64,000 nucleotides of DNA from Pantoea rwandensis (GTDB lineage: Bacteria > Pseudomonadota > Gammaproteobacteria > Enterobacterales > Enterobacteriaceae): NCBI RefSeq assembly GCF_000759475.1, contig NZ_CP009454.1, positions 1,116,001-1,180,000 of the forward strand, given 5' to 3'. The notes under the pieces were generated by a model. That model was not told the origin of the DNA and did no database searches. It was given only the letters and a program-made list of their open reading frames with translations. Both the position numbers and the translations under genes were made by a program. Shown piece after piece: positions 11,278 through 22,199 of this stretch (positions are counted from its first letter, which is position 1; each line of letters starts with the position of its first letter).

Positions 11278-11450
11278 CGGCGAGCACTGAGATCCCAGAT
11301 GATTCGCCGTCACTACAGGCGAGCACTGGGATTTCCAATGATTCGCAGCCACTAACGGCAAACTCTGAGAGTTCAGACGATTGCCGTCACTCACGGCTAA
11401 TACGAAGATTCCAGACGATTCGCCGTCACTCACGGCGAGCGTAGGGCAAG
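11262..11450 (+). repeat. Degenerate 39-bp tandem repeat starting in the 3' end of hldE
   Basis: Units begin GATTCG or GATTGC at 11262, 11301, 11340, 11379 and 11417, spaced 39, 39, 39 and 38 bases. Units 1 and 3 share their first 20 bases exactly, covering the last hldE codons and stop; units 2, 4 and 5 carry a variant with CCGTCACT. The array lies between the hldE stop and the terminator at 11464. A minus-strand open frame crossing it encodes a 13-residue periodic peptide and is taken as a by-product of the repeat. Confidence 0.85.
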
Positions 11451-11463
11451 TGGATACAAACTC

Positions 11464-11492
11464 AACAGGCGGCCAAAAGGCCGCCTGTTATT
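11464..11492. terminator. Terminator between convergent hldE and ubiK
   Basis: Perfect 11-bp stem AACAGGCGGCC/GGCCGCCTGTT closed by an AAAA loop, followed by TATTGT on the plus strand. It can serve both converging genes. Confidence 0.75.
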
Positions 11493-11555
11493 GTCTGCGA
11501 GCAATGTATGCTCAACGGGTGCTGGCAAGCGATATACGCCCGGCGAGTCAGTGGT

Positions 11556-11861
11556 TTACTGCGGAGTGTCGATTTTACCCGCCGGATCCGGTGTCACTAC
11601 CGCAGGTGCCGGTGCGGCTGGGCTCTCACTTTCCAGTTTTGCCAGGCGCTGTTCCAGTGCGGCCAGCTTCTCACGCGTGCGCAGCAGTACCTGCGTCTGC
11701 ACATCAAACTCTTCACGATTAACTAAATCCATGCGGGTTAACTGCGCCTGCAATACCTGACGAATTTTCTTTTCGACATCGTCGCCAAAGTCGCGAATCC
11801 CTTTTGGCATAGCTTCATGGACCTGGCGAGCCAGTTGTTCAATTTTTTTCGTGTCGATCAT
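11556..11861 (-). CDS. ubiK: Ubiquinone biosynthesis accessory factor UbiK (YqiC)
   Basis: Small accessory protein of aerobic ubiquinone-8 synthesis that works with UbiJ in the Ubi complex. The 101 residues have the family start [19 protein letters not shown], an amphipathic N-terminal helix proposed to touch membranes, and a C-terminal coiled coil (about 45-80: [21 protein letters not shown]) that forms trimers, then a Pro/Ala-rich tail slightly longer than in E. coli. It is divergent from ribB, with the FMN riboswitch and promoter in the space between. Confidence 0.93.
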   Translation of the reverse strand: MIDTKKIEQLARQVHEAMPKGIRDFGDDVEKKIRQVLQAQLTRMDLVNREEFDVQTQVLLRTREKLAALEQRLAKLESESPAAPAPAVVTPDPAGKIDTPQ

Positions 11862-11997
11862 GATGATTTCCTGGTTGCGGTGGCTGATAACAGCACGTGT
11901 TCCGACTCAACAAAGGTTAAGTGTAATGCCTGAAACGAAAAGGTTAAACCTGAATTCCGCATCGCAGTAAATGCAAAAGCATTTGCGCTTTTGTCGA

Positions 11998-12026
11998 TTG
12001 CCCGTCCAGATGATTGGCGTTATAGT
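11998..12026 (+). promoter_or_regulatory. Sigma-70 promoter of ribB
   Basis: -35 TTGCCC (11998-12003), a 17-bp spacer and -10 TATAGT (12021-12026). The predicted transcription start near 12033 falls just before the FMN riboswitch, which supports the call. Confidence 0.75.
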
Positions 12027-12035
12027 GAGCTCGCT

Positions 12036-12182
12036 TATTCTCAGGGCGGGGCGAAATTCCCCACCGGCGGTAAATCAGCTTCGGCTGAAAGCCCGCGAGC
12101 GCTTTCGCTGCAAAGTGAAAGGTCAGCAGATCCGGTGTAATTCCGGGGCCGACGGTTAGAGTCCGGATGGGAGAGGGTAACG
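12036..12182 (+). promoter_or_regulatory. FMN riboswitch (RFN element) of ribB
   Basis: The conserved RFN blocks are all present in order: TCAGGGCGGGGCGAAATTCC at 12041, CCCACCGGCGGTAAAT, AGCCCGCGAGCG, GGTCAGCAGATCCGGTG, ATTCCGGGGCCGACGG, GTTAGAGTCCGGATG and GGGAGAGGGTAACG. The aptamer binds FMN and lowers ribB expression. Downstream, CGGGC-TTAC-GCCCG (12191-12204) followed by a T run at 12212 is a plausible expression platform. In E. coli this leader is also found as a stable small RNA, SroG. Confidence 0.97.
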
Positions 12183-12190
12183 ACATCAGC

Positions 12191-12216
12191 CGGGCTTACG
12201 CCCGCGTCACGTTTTT
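12191..12216 (+). terminator. Expression-platform hairpin of the ribB riboswitch
   Basis: CGGGC-TTAC-GCCCG stem-loop, then CGTCACG and five T residues. It lies between the FMN aptamer and ribB and could act as an FMN-dependent terminator, or be part of a structure that hides the ribosome site near 12283-12288. Confidence 0.55.
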
Positions 12217-12293
12217 GCCATGTGTATTATTTGCGCACTCCTAAGCACGCCCTGGTTCTGGTAACTCATATATTTTTTATAAGGTTTTTTACC

Positions 12294-12950
12294 ATGAATC
12301 AGACGCTTCTTTCTGAATTTGGCACGCCGGAACAGCGTGTAGAACGCGCCATCGATGCGCTGCGTAACGGTCGCGGTGTGATGGTGCTCGACGATGAAAA
12401 TCGTGAAAACGAAGGTGACATGATCTTTGCCGCCGAAACCATGACCGTAGAGCAAATGGCACTGACTATTCGCCACGGCAGCGGCATTGTCTGCCTGTGC
12501 ATCACTGAAGAGCGCCGCCAGCAGTTGGATCTGCCGATGATGGTAGAAACCAACACCAGCTCTTATGGCACTGGCTTTACTGTCACCATTGAAGCCGCAG
12601 AAGGTGTTACCACCGGTGTTTCTGCCGCTGACCGCGTCACCACGATTCGTGCCGCTGTGGCAGATGGCGCTAAGCCGAGCGATCTCAACCGTCCAGGCCA
12701 TGTCTTCCCGCTGCGCGCGCGCGAAGGTGGTGTGCTGACGCGTGGTGGTCACACTGAAGCCACCATCGATTTGGTGACGTTAGCAGGTTTCAAACCCGCC
12801 GGTGTGCTGTGTGAATTGACCAATGACGACGGCAGCATGGCGCATGCGCCAGAAGCGATTGTGTTTGCCAAACAACACGATATGCCGGTCGTGACGATTG
12901 AAGATCTGGTGGCTTATCGCCGCGAGCGTGAAACGCGGCAGGCAAGCTAA
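12294..12950 (+). CDS. ribB: 3,4-dihydroxy-2-butanone-4-phosphate synthase RibB
   Basis: Converts ribulose-5-phosphate to 3,4-dihydroxy-2-butanone-4-phosphate and formate, the four-carbon branch of riboflavin synthesis. The 218 residues match E. coli RibB almost throughout. The acidic loop [11 protein letters not shown] near residues 34-44 binds magnesium and the substrate, and [10 protein letters not shown] and the C-terminal [11 protein letters not shown]...GVLCEL are family blocks. ATG 12294 was chosen over upstream in-frame starts that fall inside the riboswitch leader. There is no fused GTP cyclohydrolase II domain. zupT, which lies next to ribB in E. coli, is absent. Confidence 0.97.
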   Translation: MNQTLLSEFGTPEQRVERAIDALRNGRGVMVLDDENRENEGDMIFAAETMTVEQMALTIRHGSGIVCLCITEERRQQLDLPMMVETNTSSYGTGFTVTIEAAEGVTTGVSAADRVTTIRAAVADGAKPSDLNRPGHVFPLRAREGGVLTRGGHTEATIDLVTLAGFKPAGVLCELTNDDGSMAHAPEAIVFAKQHDMPVVTIEDLVAYRRERETRQAS

Positions 12951-12968
12951 GCCTCAGTTATCGTCACC

Positions 12969-13004
12969 AAAAAATCCGCAGCTTCTCCAGGCTGCGGATT
13001 TTTT
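12969..13004 (+). terminator. Intrinsic terminator of ribB
   Basis: AAAATCCGCAGC pairs with GCTGCGGATTTT around loop TTCTCCAG, ending in a T run. A strong terminator immediately after ribB. Confidence 0.9.
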
Positions 13005-13170
13005 ATAGCGCTTAAGTACGTTTTTAAACCCCATTTTCACCGCCCATCCACTGCACAAATTCTTATTCAAATTCCCTGATAGAGATCATCACAGTTATCA
13101 GCGTTAATCCCGGCACGAAAGCGCGTATCGTAGCGGCTAATAAAGCGACACTTTCGTCAGAGGAACCATC

Positions 13171-13956
13171 ATGAGCCACAACCGTATGCCCGCCCTGTTT
13201 TTGGGTCACGGCAGTCAGATGAACGTACTGGAAGACAATACCTATACCCGCGCATGGCAGCATCTGGGGGCAACATTGCCACGTCCGCGCGCCATTCTCG
13301 CTGTGTCGGCACACTGGTACACACGCGGTACGGCGGTGACGGCCATGAATAATCCGCGCACCATCCATGACTTTGGTGGCTTCCCGCAGGCGCTGTTTGA
13401 TGTGCGTTATCCAGCACCGGGTTCGCCTGAGCTGGCACAGCAAGTCATCGATCTGCTGGCACCGATTGACGTCCATGCCGACCAGGAGTGGGGATTTGAT
13501 CACGGCTCATGGGGCGTGCTGGCAAAAATGTATCCGCAAGCCGATATCCCGGTGGTGCAGTTAAGTATCGATGGGACGCAATCGGCGCAATGGCACTTTG
13601 AATTAGGTCGCAAACTGGCGTCACTGCGTGACGAAGGCGTGATGATCGTCGCCAGCGGTAACGTGGTGCATAACTTGCGTATGCTGCGCTGGCAGGGTGC
13701 CGCCACAAGCTATCCATGGGCAGAAAGCTTCAATGAATTTGTGCGTGAGAATTTGAGCTTTGCCGGTGAAGCAGCAGATCATCCGTTGGTGAATTATCTG
13801 CAGCACGAAGGTGCAGAGATGTCCAACCCAACGCCAGAACACTATCTGCCGTTGCTGTATATCCTCGGTGCGCGTGCAGCTGAGGAGTCGATCAGCATTC
13901 CTGTGGAAGGGATGGAGATGGGCGCAATCAGTATGCTTTCGGTGCAGGTAAGTTAA
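13171..13956 (+). CDS. ygiD: 4,5-DOPA extradiol dioxygenase YgiD
   Basis: Zinc-type extradiol ring-cleavage dioxygenase of the LigB/DODA family; the E. coli homologue opens L-DOPA at the 4,5 position. The 261-residue protein has the four metal or catalytic histidines H13 (GHGS), H48 (SAHW), H167 (VVHNL) and H224 (PEHYLPL). It starts about ten residues later than the E. coli protein, but the core is complete, and GAGGAACC lies before ATG 13171. It is convergent with ygiBC and separated by an 8-bp hairpin. The physiological substrate is unknown. Confidence 0.92.
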   Translation: MSHNRMPALFLGHGSQMNVLEDNTYTRAWQHLGATLPRPRAILAVSAHWYTRGTAVTAMNNPRTIHDFGGFPQALFDVRYPAPGSPELAQQVIDLLAPIDVHADQEWGFDHGSWGVLAKMYPQADIPVVQLSIDGTQSAQWHFELGRKLASLRDEGVMIVASGNVVHNLRMLRWQGAATSYPWAESFNEFVRENLSFAGEAADHPLVNYLQHEGAEMSNPTPEHYLPLLYILGARAAEESISIPVEGMEMGAISMLSVQVS

Positions 13957-13963
13957 TGAACTG

Positions 13964-13986
13964 GCCGCCCGCGTCTGACGGGCGGC
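13964..13986. terminator. Hairpin between convergent ygiD and ygiC
   Basis: GCCGCCCG/CGGGCGGC stem with loop CGTCTGA. It fills most of the 37-bp space between the two stop codons. No T run. Confidence 0.55.
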
Positions 13987-13993
13987 ACAGCAT

Positions 13994-15157
13994 TTATTCG
14001 ATAAAGGTATGCGGGTAGAAGCGTGACAGATCCTGAGTGATCAGCGCGCGATCTTCACGAATGCCGATACCAGCGGGTTGATCGTCAATCAGCCAGCTAC
14101 CGATCAAGGTGTAGCTGTCGCCGAACTTCGGCAACGGATGGAACTGCTGGATGATCATTCCCTCTTCGCCGTACGGACCTTCAGCACGGGCGATCTCCTG
14201 ACCATTTTCGATGATGCGAATATTGGCACCTTCACGTGAAAACAGCGGTTTCACCACGTACTTGTCCATCTGCGGGGCATTTTTGTCGTCGGCAAAGTAG
14301 GCGGGCAGCAGATTGGGATGGTCAGGGAACATTTCCCACAGCAGCGGCAGCAGCGCTTTATTCGAGATAATGCTTTTCCACGCCGGTTCCAACCAACGCA
14401 CACCGGCATCTGCCAGCTTGGTGGAGAACACTTCACGCAGCATAAATTCCCACGGATAAAGCTTAAACAGGTTGCTGATCACCCGGTCATGCTGATCGGT
14501 AAACTGGCCTCTTTCACCCAACCCAATATCATCGATATACAGGAATTCATTCGGCAGGCCGGCTTCGGTGGCGCAATCCTGCATGTATTGCACTGTGGCA
14601 CGATCTTCTTCGGTGTCACGGCAGCAGGCAAAGTGTAGCCAGTTAAAACCGTGCTCCTGATGCAACGCGGCAAAGCGCTCAATCAGCTTTTCCTGCAGGC
14701 TATTAAACTGGTCACTGCCTTGTGGCAGGTTGCCCGCATTGACTTGATCTTCCAGCCAGATCCACTGGAAAAAGGCCGCTTCATACAGAGAGGTCGGCGT
14801 GTCGGCGTTATTCTCCAGCAGCTTGGCATCGCCTTTACCGTCCCAGGCTAAATCCAGACGGGAATAGAGCGACGGCTGACGCAGCTTCCACGAGTCTCGT
14901 ACGAAGTCCCAGGTGTGTTTGGGAATGCAGAAGCGGGTGAGCAGTTCATCACTGTTCACCACTTTTTCCACCGCCTGCAGACACATCTGATGCAGTTCAG
15001 CGGTGGTATCTTCTAATTGCTCAACCTGTGCGAGGGTGAACTGGTAATAAGCGTCTTCACACCAGTAAGGTTCACCGTACATGGTGTGAAACTGGAAGCC
15101 ATATTCGTTGGCTTTTTCGCGCCAGTCCGGACGTTCGCTGATAGCAATACGTTGCAT
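13994..15157 (-). CDS. ygiC: Glutathionylspermidine synthase-like ATP-grasp protein YgiC
   Basis: Member of the GSP_synth (glutathionylspermidine synthase, preATP-grasp) family, 387 residues. The E. coli homologue has the fold but was not shown to make glutathionylspermidine, so the peptide or amine substrate is open. Visible blocks are [28 protein letters not shown] near residue 100, [17 protein letters not shown], and the ATP-binding [13 protein letters not shown] near 310-322. It follows ygiB by 8 bp, so the pair forms an operon; ygiBC of relatives belongs to sets responding to envelope or biofilm conditions. Confidence 0.92.
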   Translation of the reverse strand: MQRIAISERPDWREKANEYGFQFHTMYGEPYWCEDAYYQFTLAQVEQLEDTTAELHQMCLQAVEKVVNSDELLTRFCIPKHTWDFVRDSWKLRQPSLYSRLDLAWDGKGDAKLLENNADTPTSLYEAAFFQWIWLEDQVNAGNLPQGSDQFNSLQEKLIERFAALHQEHGFNWLHFACCRDTEEDRATVQYMQDCATEAGLPNEFLYIDDIGLGERGQFTDQHDRVISNLFKLYPWEFMLREVFSTKLADAGVRWLEPAWKSIISNKALLPLLWEMFPDHPNLLPAYFADDKNAPQMDKYVVKPLFSREGANIRIIENGQEIARAEGPYGEEGMIIQQFHPLPKFGDSYTLIGSWLIDDQPAGIGIREDRALITQDLSRFYPHTFIE

Positions 15158-15165
15158 ACTGCGGC

Positions 15166-15855
15166 TTAGCCTCCCATCGAGCGGCTGCTGCCAGTGCTGC
15201 TGCGATTGGTGCTGGTGGCATTGCTGCGCTGCATGGTGTTTTGTTTCGCAACGCTCTCACCGAAGCCACCACGCGTGATGGTGGAGGTGGTCGCTGGCTT
15301 AGGTGCCATGGCGGTTTTCGGCACGTTCATGCTACGGCCTGAGGTCGCGGCACCATAGTTTTTGCCTGAAGCATCGACAAACTGACCGTTAGCCGGGCTG
15401 TTCGGGGTTTTCGGTGAGAACAACGGTTGCTGCGCAAAGCCCGCGCCGCCGCCCATCATGCGACCCATCATGTAACCGGCCATCAGCGGCATCCAGAAGC
15501 TACCGCTCTGCTGCGCTTCGGCATTGTTAGTGGTGCCGACACCGGCCTGAGCAGGTGTTTGCTGGCACTGATTCTCACCGAACTCTGCGACGCAATCTTC
15601 GCGCGTGGCGTATTTCGGTGCGGTGCGTTCGGCTTCTTTCTTCGCATTGTTATATGCAGTGGTACATTGCGCGCTCTGGCTAGGGTTAGCTTTCGCACAA
15701 TCATCCGCGTTTTGGTACAGCGATACTGTCTCATCGCTCTGTTCGCAGCCAGCCAGCATAAACACTGCGGTAACCGCGAGTGCAACTGGCGTTAAATGGC
15801 GTGCCTGCCAGCTTTTACGAAAAGCGGCATGACGAATATGTTTAGTCCGTTTCAT
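15166..15855 (-). CDS. ygiB: Lipoprotein YgiB (DUF1190)
   Basis: Conserved lipoprotein of unknown function. ATG 15855 ([10 protein letters not shown]) was chosen because AGGA lies eight bases upstream and E. coli YgiB starts the same way; ATG 15864 has poorer spacing. The 229-residue protein has a basic N-terminus, hydrophobic helix [11 protein letters not shown] with a lipobox Cys near residue 37, a region with repeated cysteines and NADDC, a glycine/methionine-rich segment ([12 protein letters not shown]) and a low-complexity Ser/Thr/Arg tail ending SRSMGG as in the family. First gene of the ygiBC pair. Confidence 0.92.
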   Translation of the reverse strand: MKRTKHIRHAAFRKSWQARHLTPVALAVTAVFMLAGCEQSDETVSLYQNADDCAKANPSQSAQCTTAYNNAKKEAERTAPKYATREDCVAEFGENQCQQTPAQAGVGTTNNAEAQQSGSFWMPLMAGYMMGRMMGGGAGFAQQPLFSPKTPNSPANGQFVDASGKNYGAATSGRSMNVPKTAMAPKPATTSTITRGGFGESVAKQNTMQRSNATSTNRSSTGSSRSMGG

Positions 15856-15968
15856 TATTTTCATCCTGTGCCCAAAGGTGGGGCTTAGGATAGGTGATGA
15901 GTGGTGGAAAATGAAGCGAGAAGCCGGATGGCTGGGGGATCTTTACGTTGTTATACGTTTGAATGCGA

Positions 15969-15990
15969 AAGGGGCCGCAAGCGGCCCCTT
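15969..15990 (-). terminator. Hairpin after tolC
   Basis: AAGGGGCCGC and GCGGCCCCTT are perfectly complementary around AA, just beyond the tolC stop on the minus strand. It is followed by TTTCGC in the direction of transcription, so a short T run exists. Confidence 0.65.
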
Positions 15991-15996
15991 AAGGGA

Positions 15997-17466
15997 TTAA
16001 TTACCGAAAGGATTTCCGCTGCTGTGAGCGGCAGCCGGGCGTGCTTTCGCGGCGGCTGAAGGTGCCGAGGTTTTCGGACCATTATCAACACGTGAAGCCT
16101 GCTGGCTGTTTTCTGGTGCCACCACTTCTGGTGCGGTGGTGATTTCCTTGCCCAGTGTGCTGTTCAGTTGCTGCAAGTCCTGCTCATTCAACGTACCCAG
16201 CGCATATTTGATGTTCAGCTGGTTAATCAGGTAGCTGTAACGCGCATCAGAAAGCTGCTGCTTAGAGTTGAACAGGGTCGTGGTCGCATCCAGCACATCA
16301 ACGATGGTACGGGTACCCACCTGATAACCGGCTTCCATCGCATCCAATGAACTCTGAGCAGACACAACGGCCTGTTTGTAAGCATCGATGCTACTGATAG
16401 AGGCGTTAACGTTGTTGAACGAAGAACGCACGGTCTGGATCGCACTACGATGTGCGCCTTCCAGCTGCTCGCTGGCGGCAACAAAGTTGTACTGCGCCTG
16501 TTTCACCTGCGAGGTCACTGAACCACCGCTGTACAGCGGCAGGGAGAAGCTCAGGCCAACCTGGTTGGAACCCGTGATGGAGTCGGTAGTGCCAGCACTC
16601 TGGTTAGCACGGCTGCCGCCATATTTGCTGTTAGACACACCGGTAGAGGCAGTCAGATCCAGCGTTGGCATATGACCCGACTCAGCAGAGCGAATTTGCT
16701 CGCGCGCCAGGTCCTGGCTCAAACGTGCAGATAACAGGCTGAGATTGCGGCTTTCAGCCTGCTTCAGCAAGGAAGCAACGGCATCCGGGCGTGCGGTTTT
16801 GAAACGATCGATATTCAGTGAAGCCAGTGCCAGATAATCCATACCGGTGATCTGACGCAGCGATTCCACCGCATTATCGAGGTTGTTACGCGCGGTCACT
16901 TCGTTGGCCAGCACGCTGTCATACTGCGCACGGGCGTTCTGCACATCAGTGATCGCCACCAGACCCACGTTGAAGCGTTGGGTGGTTTGATCCAATTCGC
17001 GGTAGATCGACTGTTTCTGCGCTTCTGTGTAAGAAAGGGTATCAATCGCCTTCAACACGTTGAAATAAGCGGTTGCGGTGTTCAGAATCAGATCCTGTTG
17101 TGCGACCTGATAGGTGACATCCTGAATTCCGGCGGTTTTTTCCTGCAGCGACAGCGCACGCCATTTCGACATATCGAAAATGGTTTGTGTTAATTGCAGA
17201 GAAGCGCTGGTCGTGTTGGAATGAAGACCGCTGCTGTCACGGTAACCATTATTATAGGTATAATCTGCGCCCAGACCGAGCTGTGGCAATAAAGGGCTAC
17301 GCGCTTCGTTAATTTTCTCAAAGGCTGCATCACGGTCAGCGGCAGAAGCACGCAGATCCGGGTTGCTAAGGCGCGCCTGCTGGTAAACCTGCAACAGGTT
17401 CTCTGCCTGGCTGGCAAGGCTAAATCCGCCCAGGCTCAACCCAATAAAAAGTGGGAGCAGTTTTTT
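15997..17466 (-). CDS. tolC: Outer membrane channel TolC
   Basis: Trimeric outer-membrane exit duct for AcrAB-type drug efflux and type I secretion. The mature protein matches E. coli TolC from ENLLQVYQQARLSNPDLR onward with both outer-membrane-factor repeats; the C-terminal tail after about residue 440 is Ala/Pro-rich and divergent, as usual. The signal peptide MKKLLPLFIGLSLGGFSLASQA is clear. ATG 17466 has AAGGA six bases upstream, whereas ATG 17475 sits directly on that sequence, so the shorter start was chosen (489 residues). It is divergent from nudF, with a marbox in the intergenic region. Confidence 0.97.
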   Translation of the reverse strand, partial: KKLLPLFIGLSLGGFSLASQAENLLQVYQQARLSNPDLRASAADRDAAFEKINEARSPLLPQLGLGADYTYNNGYRDSSGLHSNTTSASLQLTQTIFDMSKWRALSLQEKTAGIQDVTYQVAQQDLILNTATAYFNVLKAIDTLSYTEAQKQSIYRELDQTTQRFNVGLVAITDVQNARAQYDSVLANEVTARNNLDNAVESLRQITGMDYLALASLNIDRFKTARPDAVASLLKQAESRNLSLLSARLSQDLAREQIRSAESGHMPTLDLTASTGVSNSKYGGSRANQSAGTTDSITGSNQVGLSFSLPLYSGGSVTSQVKQAQYNFVAASEQLEGAHRSAIQTVRSSFNNVNASISSIDAYKQAVVSAQSSLDAMEAGYQVGTRTIVDVLDATTTLFNSKQQLSDARYSYLINQLNIKYALGTLNEQDLQQLNSTLGKEITTAPEVVAPENSQQASRVDNGPKTSAPSAAAKARPAAAHSSGNPFGN

Positions 17467-17561
17467 CATTTGCATTCCTTTTGTTGCAGCAAATTGCACT
17501 GGTAGTGCTGCAGGTAAGCCAAAAAATAATCGCCGATTCTACAGAGGCGGCGTCAGAGATA

Positions 17562-17580
17562 AGTTGGCTGAACGTGCCTT
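17562..17580 (-). promoter_or_regulatory. Candidate MarA/SoxS/Rob box upstream of tolC
   Basis: On the minus strand the 19 bases AAGGCACGTTCAGCCAACT match the marbox consensus AYnGCACnnWnnRYYAAAY at 11 of 13 defined positions. It lies about 95 bp before the tolC start codon. E. coli tolC is under MarA/SoxS/Rob through a similar box. Confidence 0.7.
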
Positions 17581-17678
17581 CTTCCCCTAATTTACGTAAA
17601 TAATTCAGAAAGAACCACTCGGACGGAGCACAAGGGTTGGCTTTTCTTCGCTCCATCCCAATCTGCATAAGGAACCAG

Positions 17679-18317
17679 ATGATGGCGGGTGAAAAAAAAT
17701 CCCCTGTGACTTTCACAAAAAACGATGTAGAAATTATTGCACGCGATACACGCTACGATGGTTTTTTTTCCATTGTCCGCTACCGTTTCCGCCATCGCCG
17801 CTTTAATGGCGAGATGAGCGGTGAGGTGGTACGCGAAGTTTTTGAGCGCGGACACGCCGCCGTGCTGCTACCCTATGATCCCTTACGCGACGAAGTGGTG
17901 CTAATCGAACAGATTCGCATCCCGGCTTATGATTCCAGCCCAACGCCCTGGCTGCTGGAAATGGTGGCCGGTATCATTGAACCCGGTGAAACGCCGGAAG
18001 ATGTGGCGCGACGTGAAGCAGTAGAAGAAGCAGGCCTCAAGGTCGGGCGTGTGAAACCGATAGTGAATTACTTAGCCAGCCCAGGCGGAACGTCTGAACG
18101 TTTGTCGGTGCTGGTGGGCGAAGTGGATGCCAGCCTGGCAGAGGGAAATCACGGGCTGGAGGAAGAGAATGAGGATATTCTTGTCCATGTGGTGAGCCGC
18201 GAACAGGCTTATCGCTGGGTGGAAGAGGGGATTATTGATAACGCGGCATCTGTCATCGCCCTGCAATGGCTGGCGTTGCACCATGAAAAACTACGACAAG
18301 AGTGGAAGCTAAAATGA
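17679..18317 (+). CDS. nudF: ADP-ribose pyrophosphatase NudF
   Basis: Nudix hydrolase that splits ADP-ribose to AMP and ribose-5-phosphate. The Nudix box is complete: [23 protein letters not shown], with the REAVEEAG catalytic core near residues 103-125. Of the two adjacent ATG codons (17679, 17682), both have AAGGA at acceptable distance; the longer form of 212 residues is given. An upstream in-frame extension overlaps the tolC regulatory region and is rejected. The stop TGA overlaps the yqiB start (ATGA), so nudF, yqiB, cpdA, yqiA and probably parE form an operon, as in E. coli. Confidence 0.95.
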   Translation: MMAGEKKSPVTFTKNDVEIIARDTRYDGFFSIVRYRFRHRRFNGEMSGEVVREVFERGHAAVLLPYDPLRDEVVLIEQIRIPAYDSSPTPWLLEMVAGIIEPGETPEDVARREAVEEAGLKVGRVKPIVNYLASPGGTSERLSVLVGEVDASLAEGNHGLEEENEDILVHVVSREQAYRWVEEGIIDNAASVIALQWLALHHEKLRQEWKLK

Positions 18318-18739
18318 AACAGCGCTATACCCCTGACTTTCCCGAAATGATGCGATTGTGCGAAACCAATTTCGCCCAACTGCGTCGCCTGCTGCCGCGT
18401 GATGACGAGGCAGGCGCGTCGGTGATCTATCAGGTGAGCGGCGCCCGTTATCAGCTGACTATTCAAGAGTCGACGCGATATACCACGCTGGTGGAGATTC
18501 GCCAGGTGGCCCCGGCAGTGAGTTACTGGAGCCTGCCATCCATGTCCGTTCGGCTGTACCATGATGCGATGGTCGCTGAAGTGTGTTCCACTCAGCAGAT
18601 CTATCGTTTCAAAGCGCGCTATGATTACCCTAATAAAAAACTGCATCAGCGCGATGAAAAACATCAGATTAACCAGTTTCTTGCAGATTGGTTGCGCTAT
18701 TGTCTGGCGCACGGTGCTGTAGCAGTGCCGGTCTGCTGA
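18314..18739 (+). CDS. yqiB: DUF1249 protein YqiB
   Basis: Conserved cytoplasmic protein of unknown function, 141 residues, very close to E. coli YqiB ([14 protein letters not shown] at the start; [11 protein letters not shown] and [20 protein letters not shown] later). ATG 18314 overlaps the nudF stop as ATGA, so it is translationally coupled; the in-frame GTG four codons earlier is rejected. No enzyme motif is seen. Position between nudF and cpdA is conserved across enterobacteria. Confidence 0.93.
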   Translation: MKQRYTPDFPEMMRLCETNFAQLRRLLPRDDEAGASVIYQVSGARYQLTIQESTRYTTLVEIRQVAPAVSYWSLPSMSVRLYHDAMVAEVCSTQQIYRFKARYDYPNKKLHQRDEKHQINQFLADWLRYCLAHGAVAVPVC

Positions 18740-18776
18740 TAGCATACAACTATGGCGTGGAGAGAAAGGAAACGCT

Positions 18777-19604
18777 TTGGATAGCCTGCTTACTCTTCCT
18801 GCGGCAAATGGGGCCGATATCAGGATTTTACAAATTACGGACACCCATCTTTTTGCAGGAAAACATCAATCGCTGCTTGGGGTAAATACCTGGTCGAGTT
18901 TTGATGCGGTGCTGGACGCCATCATGGCACAACAGCGCGATTATGATTTGATTATCGCTACCGGCGATCTCGCCCAGGATCACACCGTCGAAGCTTATCA
19001 ACACTTTGTAGCGGGCATTTCACGCCTGCCAAAGCCGTGTGTCTGGCTGCCGGGTAATCACGATTTTCAGCCCGCGATGGTGAATACACTTGCCGATGCC
19101 GGAATCGCTTCCGATAAACATGTGCTGCTGGGTGAACACTGGCAGCTGGTGCTGCTGGATAGCCAGGTCTTTGGTGTGCCGCATGGCATGTTGAGCGAAT
19201 ACCAGCTCGAGTGGCTCGACAAGGCGCTGCGCCAGCATCCTGAGCGCCATACGCTAGTGCTGCTGCACCACCATCCGCTCGCTTCCGGCTGTACCTGGCT
19301 GGATCAGCATAGCCTGCGCAATCCCCATCAATTAGAAGCGGTGCTGCAACACTTCCCGCGTGCGCGTAATCTGGTGTGTGGCCACATTCATCAGGAATTA
19401 GATCTCGACTGGCATGGTCGTCGCGTGCTGGCTTCTCCTTCGACCTGCGTGCAGTTCAAACCGCATTGCACCAACTTCGCCATCGATGACGTGGCACCGG
19501 GTTGGCGCTGGTTAACCCTGAAGGCCGATGGCGTACTGGAAACCGAAGTGAATCGTTTGCAAAGCGATCTGTTCCGCCCCGATTTAGATTCCGAGGGCTA
19601 CTAA
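18777..19604 (+). CDS. cpdA: 3',5'-cyclic-AMP phosphodiesterase CpdA
   Basis: Calcineurin-type metallophosphoesterase that degrades cAMP and so limits CRP signalling. The 275 residues have all metal-binding blocks: D22 and H24 in TDTH, D64 in GDLAQD, N94-H95 in GNHD, the histidines of LLHHHP, and GHIH further on. The start codon is TTG at 18777, the same unusual choice as in E. coli cpdA, with AAAGGA eight bases upstream. It lies three bases before yqiA. Confidence 0.96.
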   Translation: MDSLLTLPAANGADIRILQITDTHLFAGKHQSLLGVNTWSSFDAVLDAIMAQQRDYDLIIATGDLAQDHTVEAYQHFVAGISRLPKPCVWLPGNHDFQPAMVNTLADAGIASDKHVLLGEHWQLVLLDSQVFGVPHGMLSEYQLEWLDKALRQHPERHTLVLLHHHPLASGCTWLDQHSLRNPHQLEAVLQHFPRARNLVCGHIHQELDLDWHGRRVLASPSTCVQFKPHCTNFAIDDVAPGWRWLTLKADGVLETEVNRLQSDLFRPDLDSEGY

Positions 19605-19607
19605 GCG

Positions 19608-22132
<2,525 letters not shown>

Positions 22133-22137
22133 TGACC

Positions 22138-22157
22138 TGGGACGCTACGGCGTCCCA
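22138..22157 (+). terminator. Hairpin after parE
   Basis: TGGGACGC/GCGTCCCA stem closed by a TACG loop, a stable UNCG tetraloop, followed by GATTATTT. Confidence 0.65.
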
Positions 22158-22199
22158 GATTATTTAGGCCAAGCCAAAATTTTTTACGGGGAAAGGAAC

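Noticed and set aside
11125..11433. Minus-strand open frame with a 13-residue periodic peptide
   Set aside because: The period is produced by the 39-bp DNA repeat after hldE, and much of the frame lies opposite hldE. No ribosome site supports it.
13063..13503. Minus-strand open frame opposite ygiD
   Set aside because: It is antisense to a well-supported gene and has no family features.
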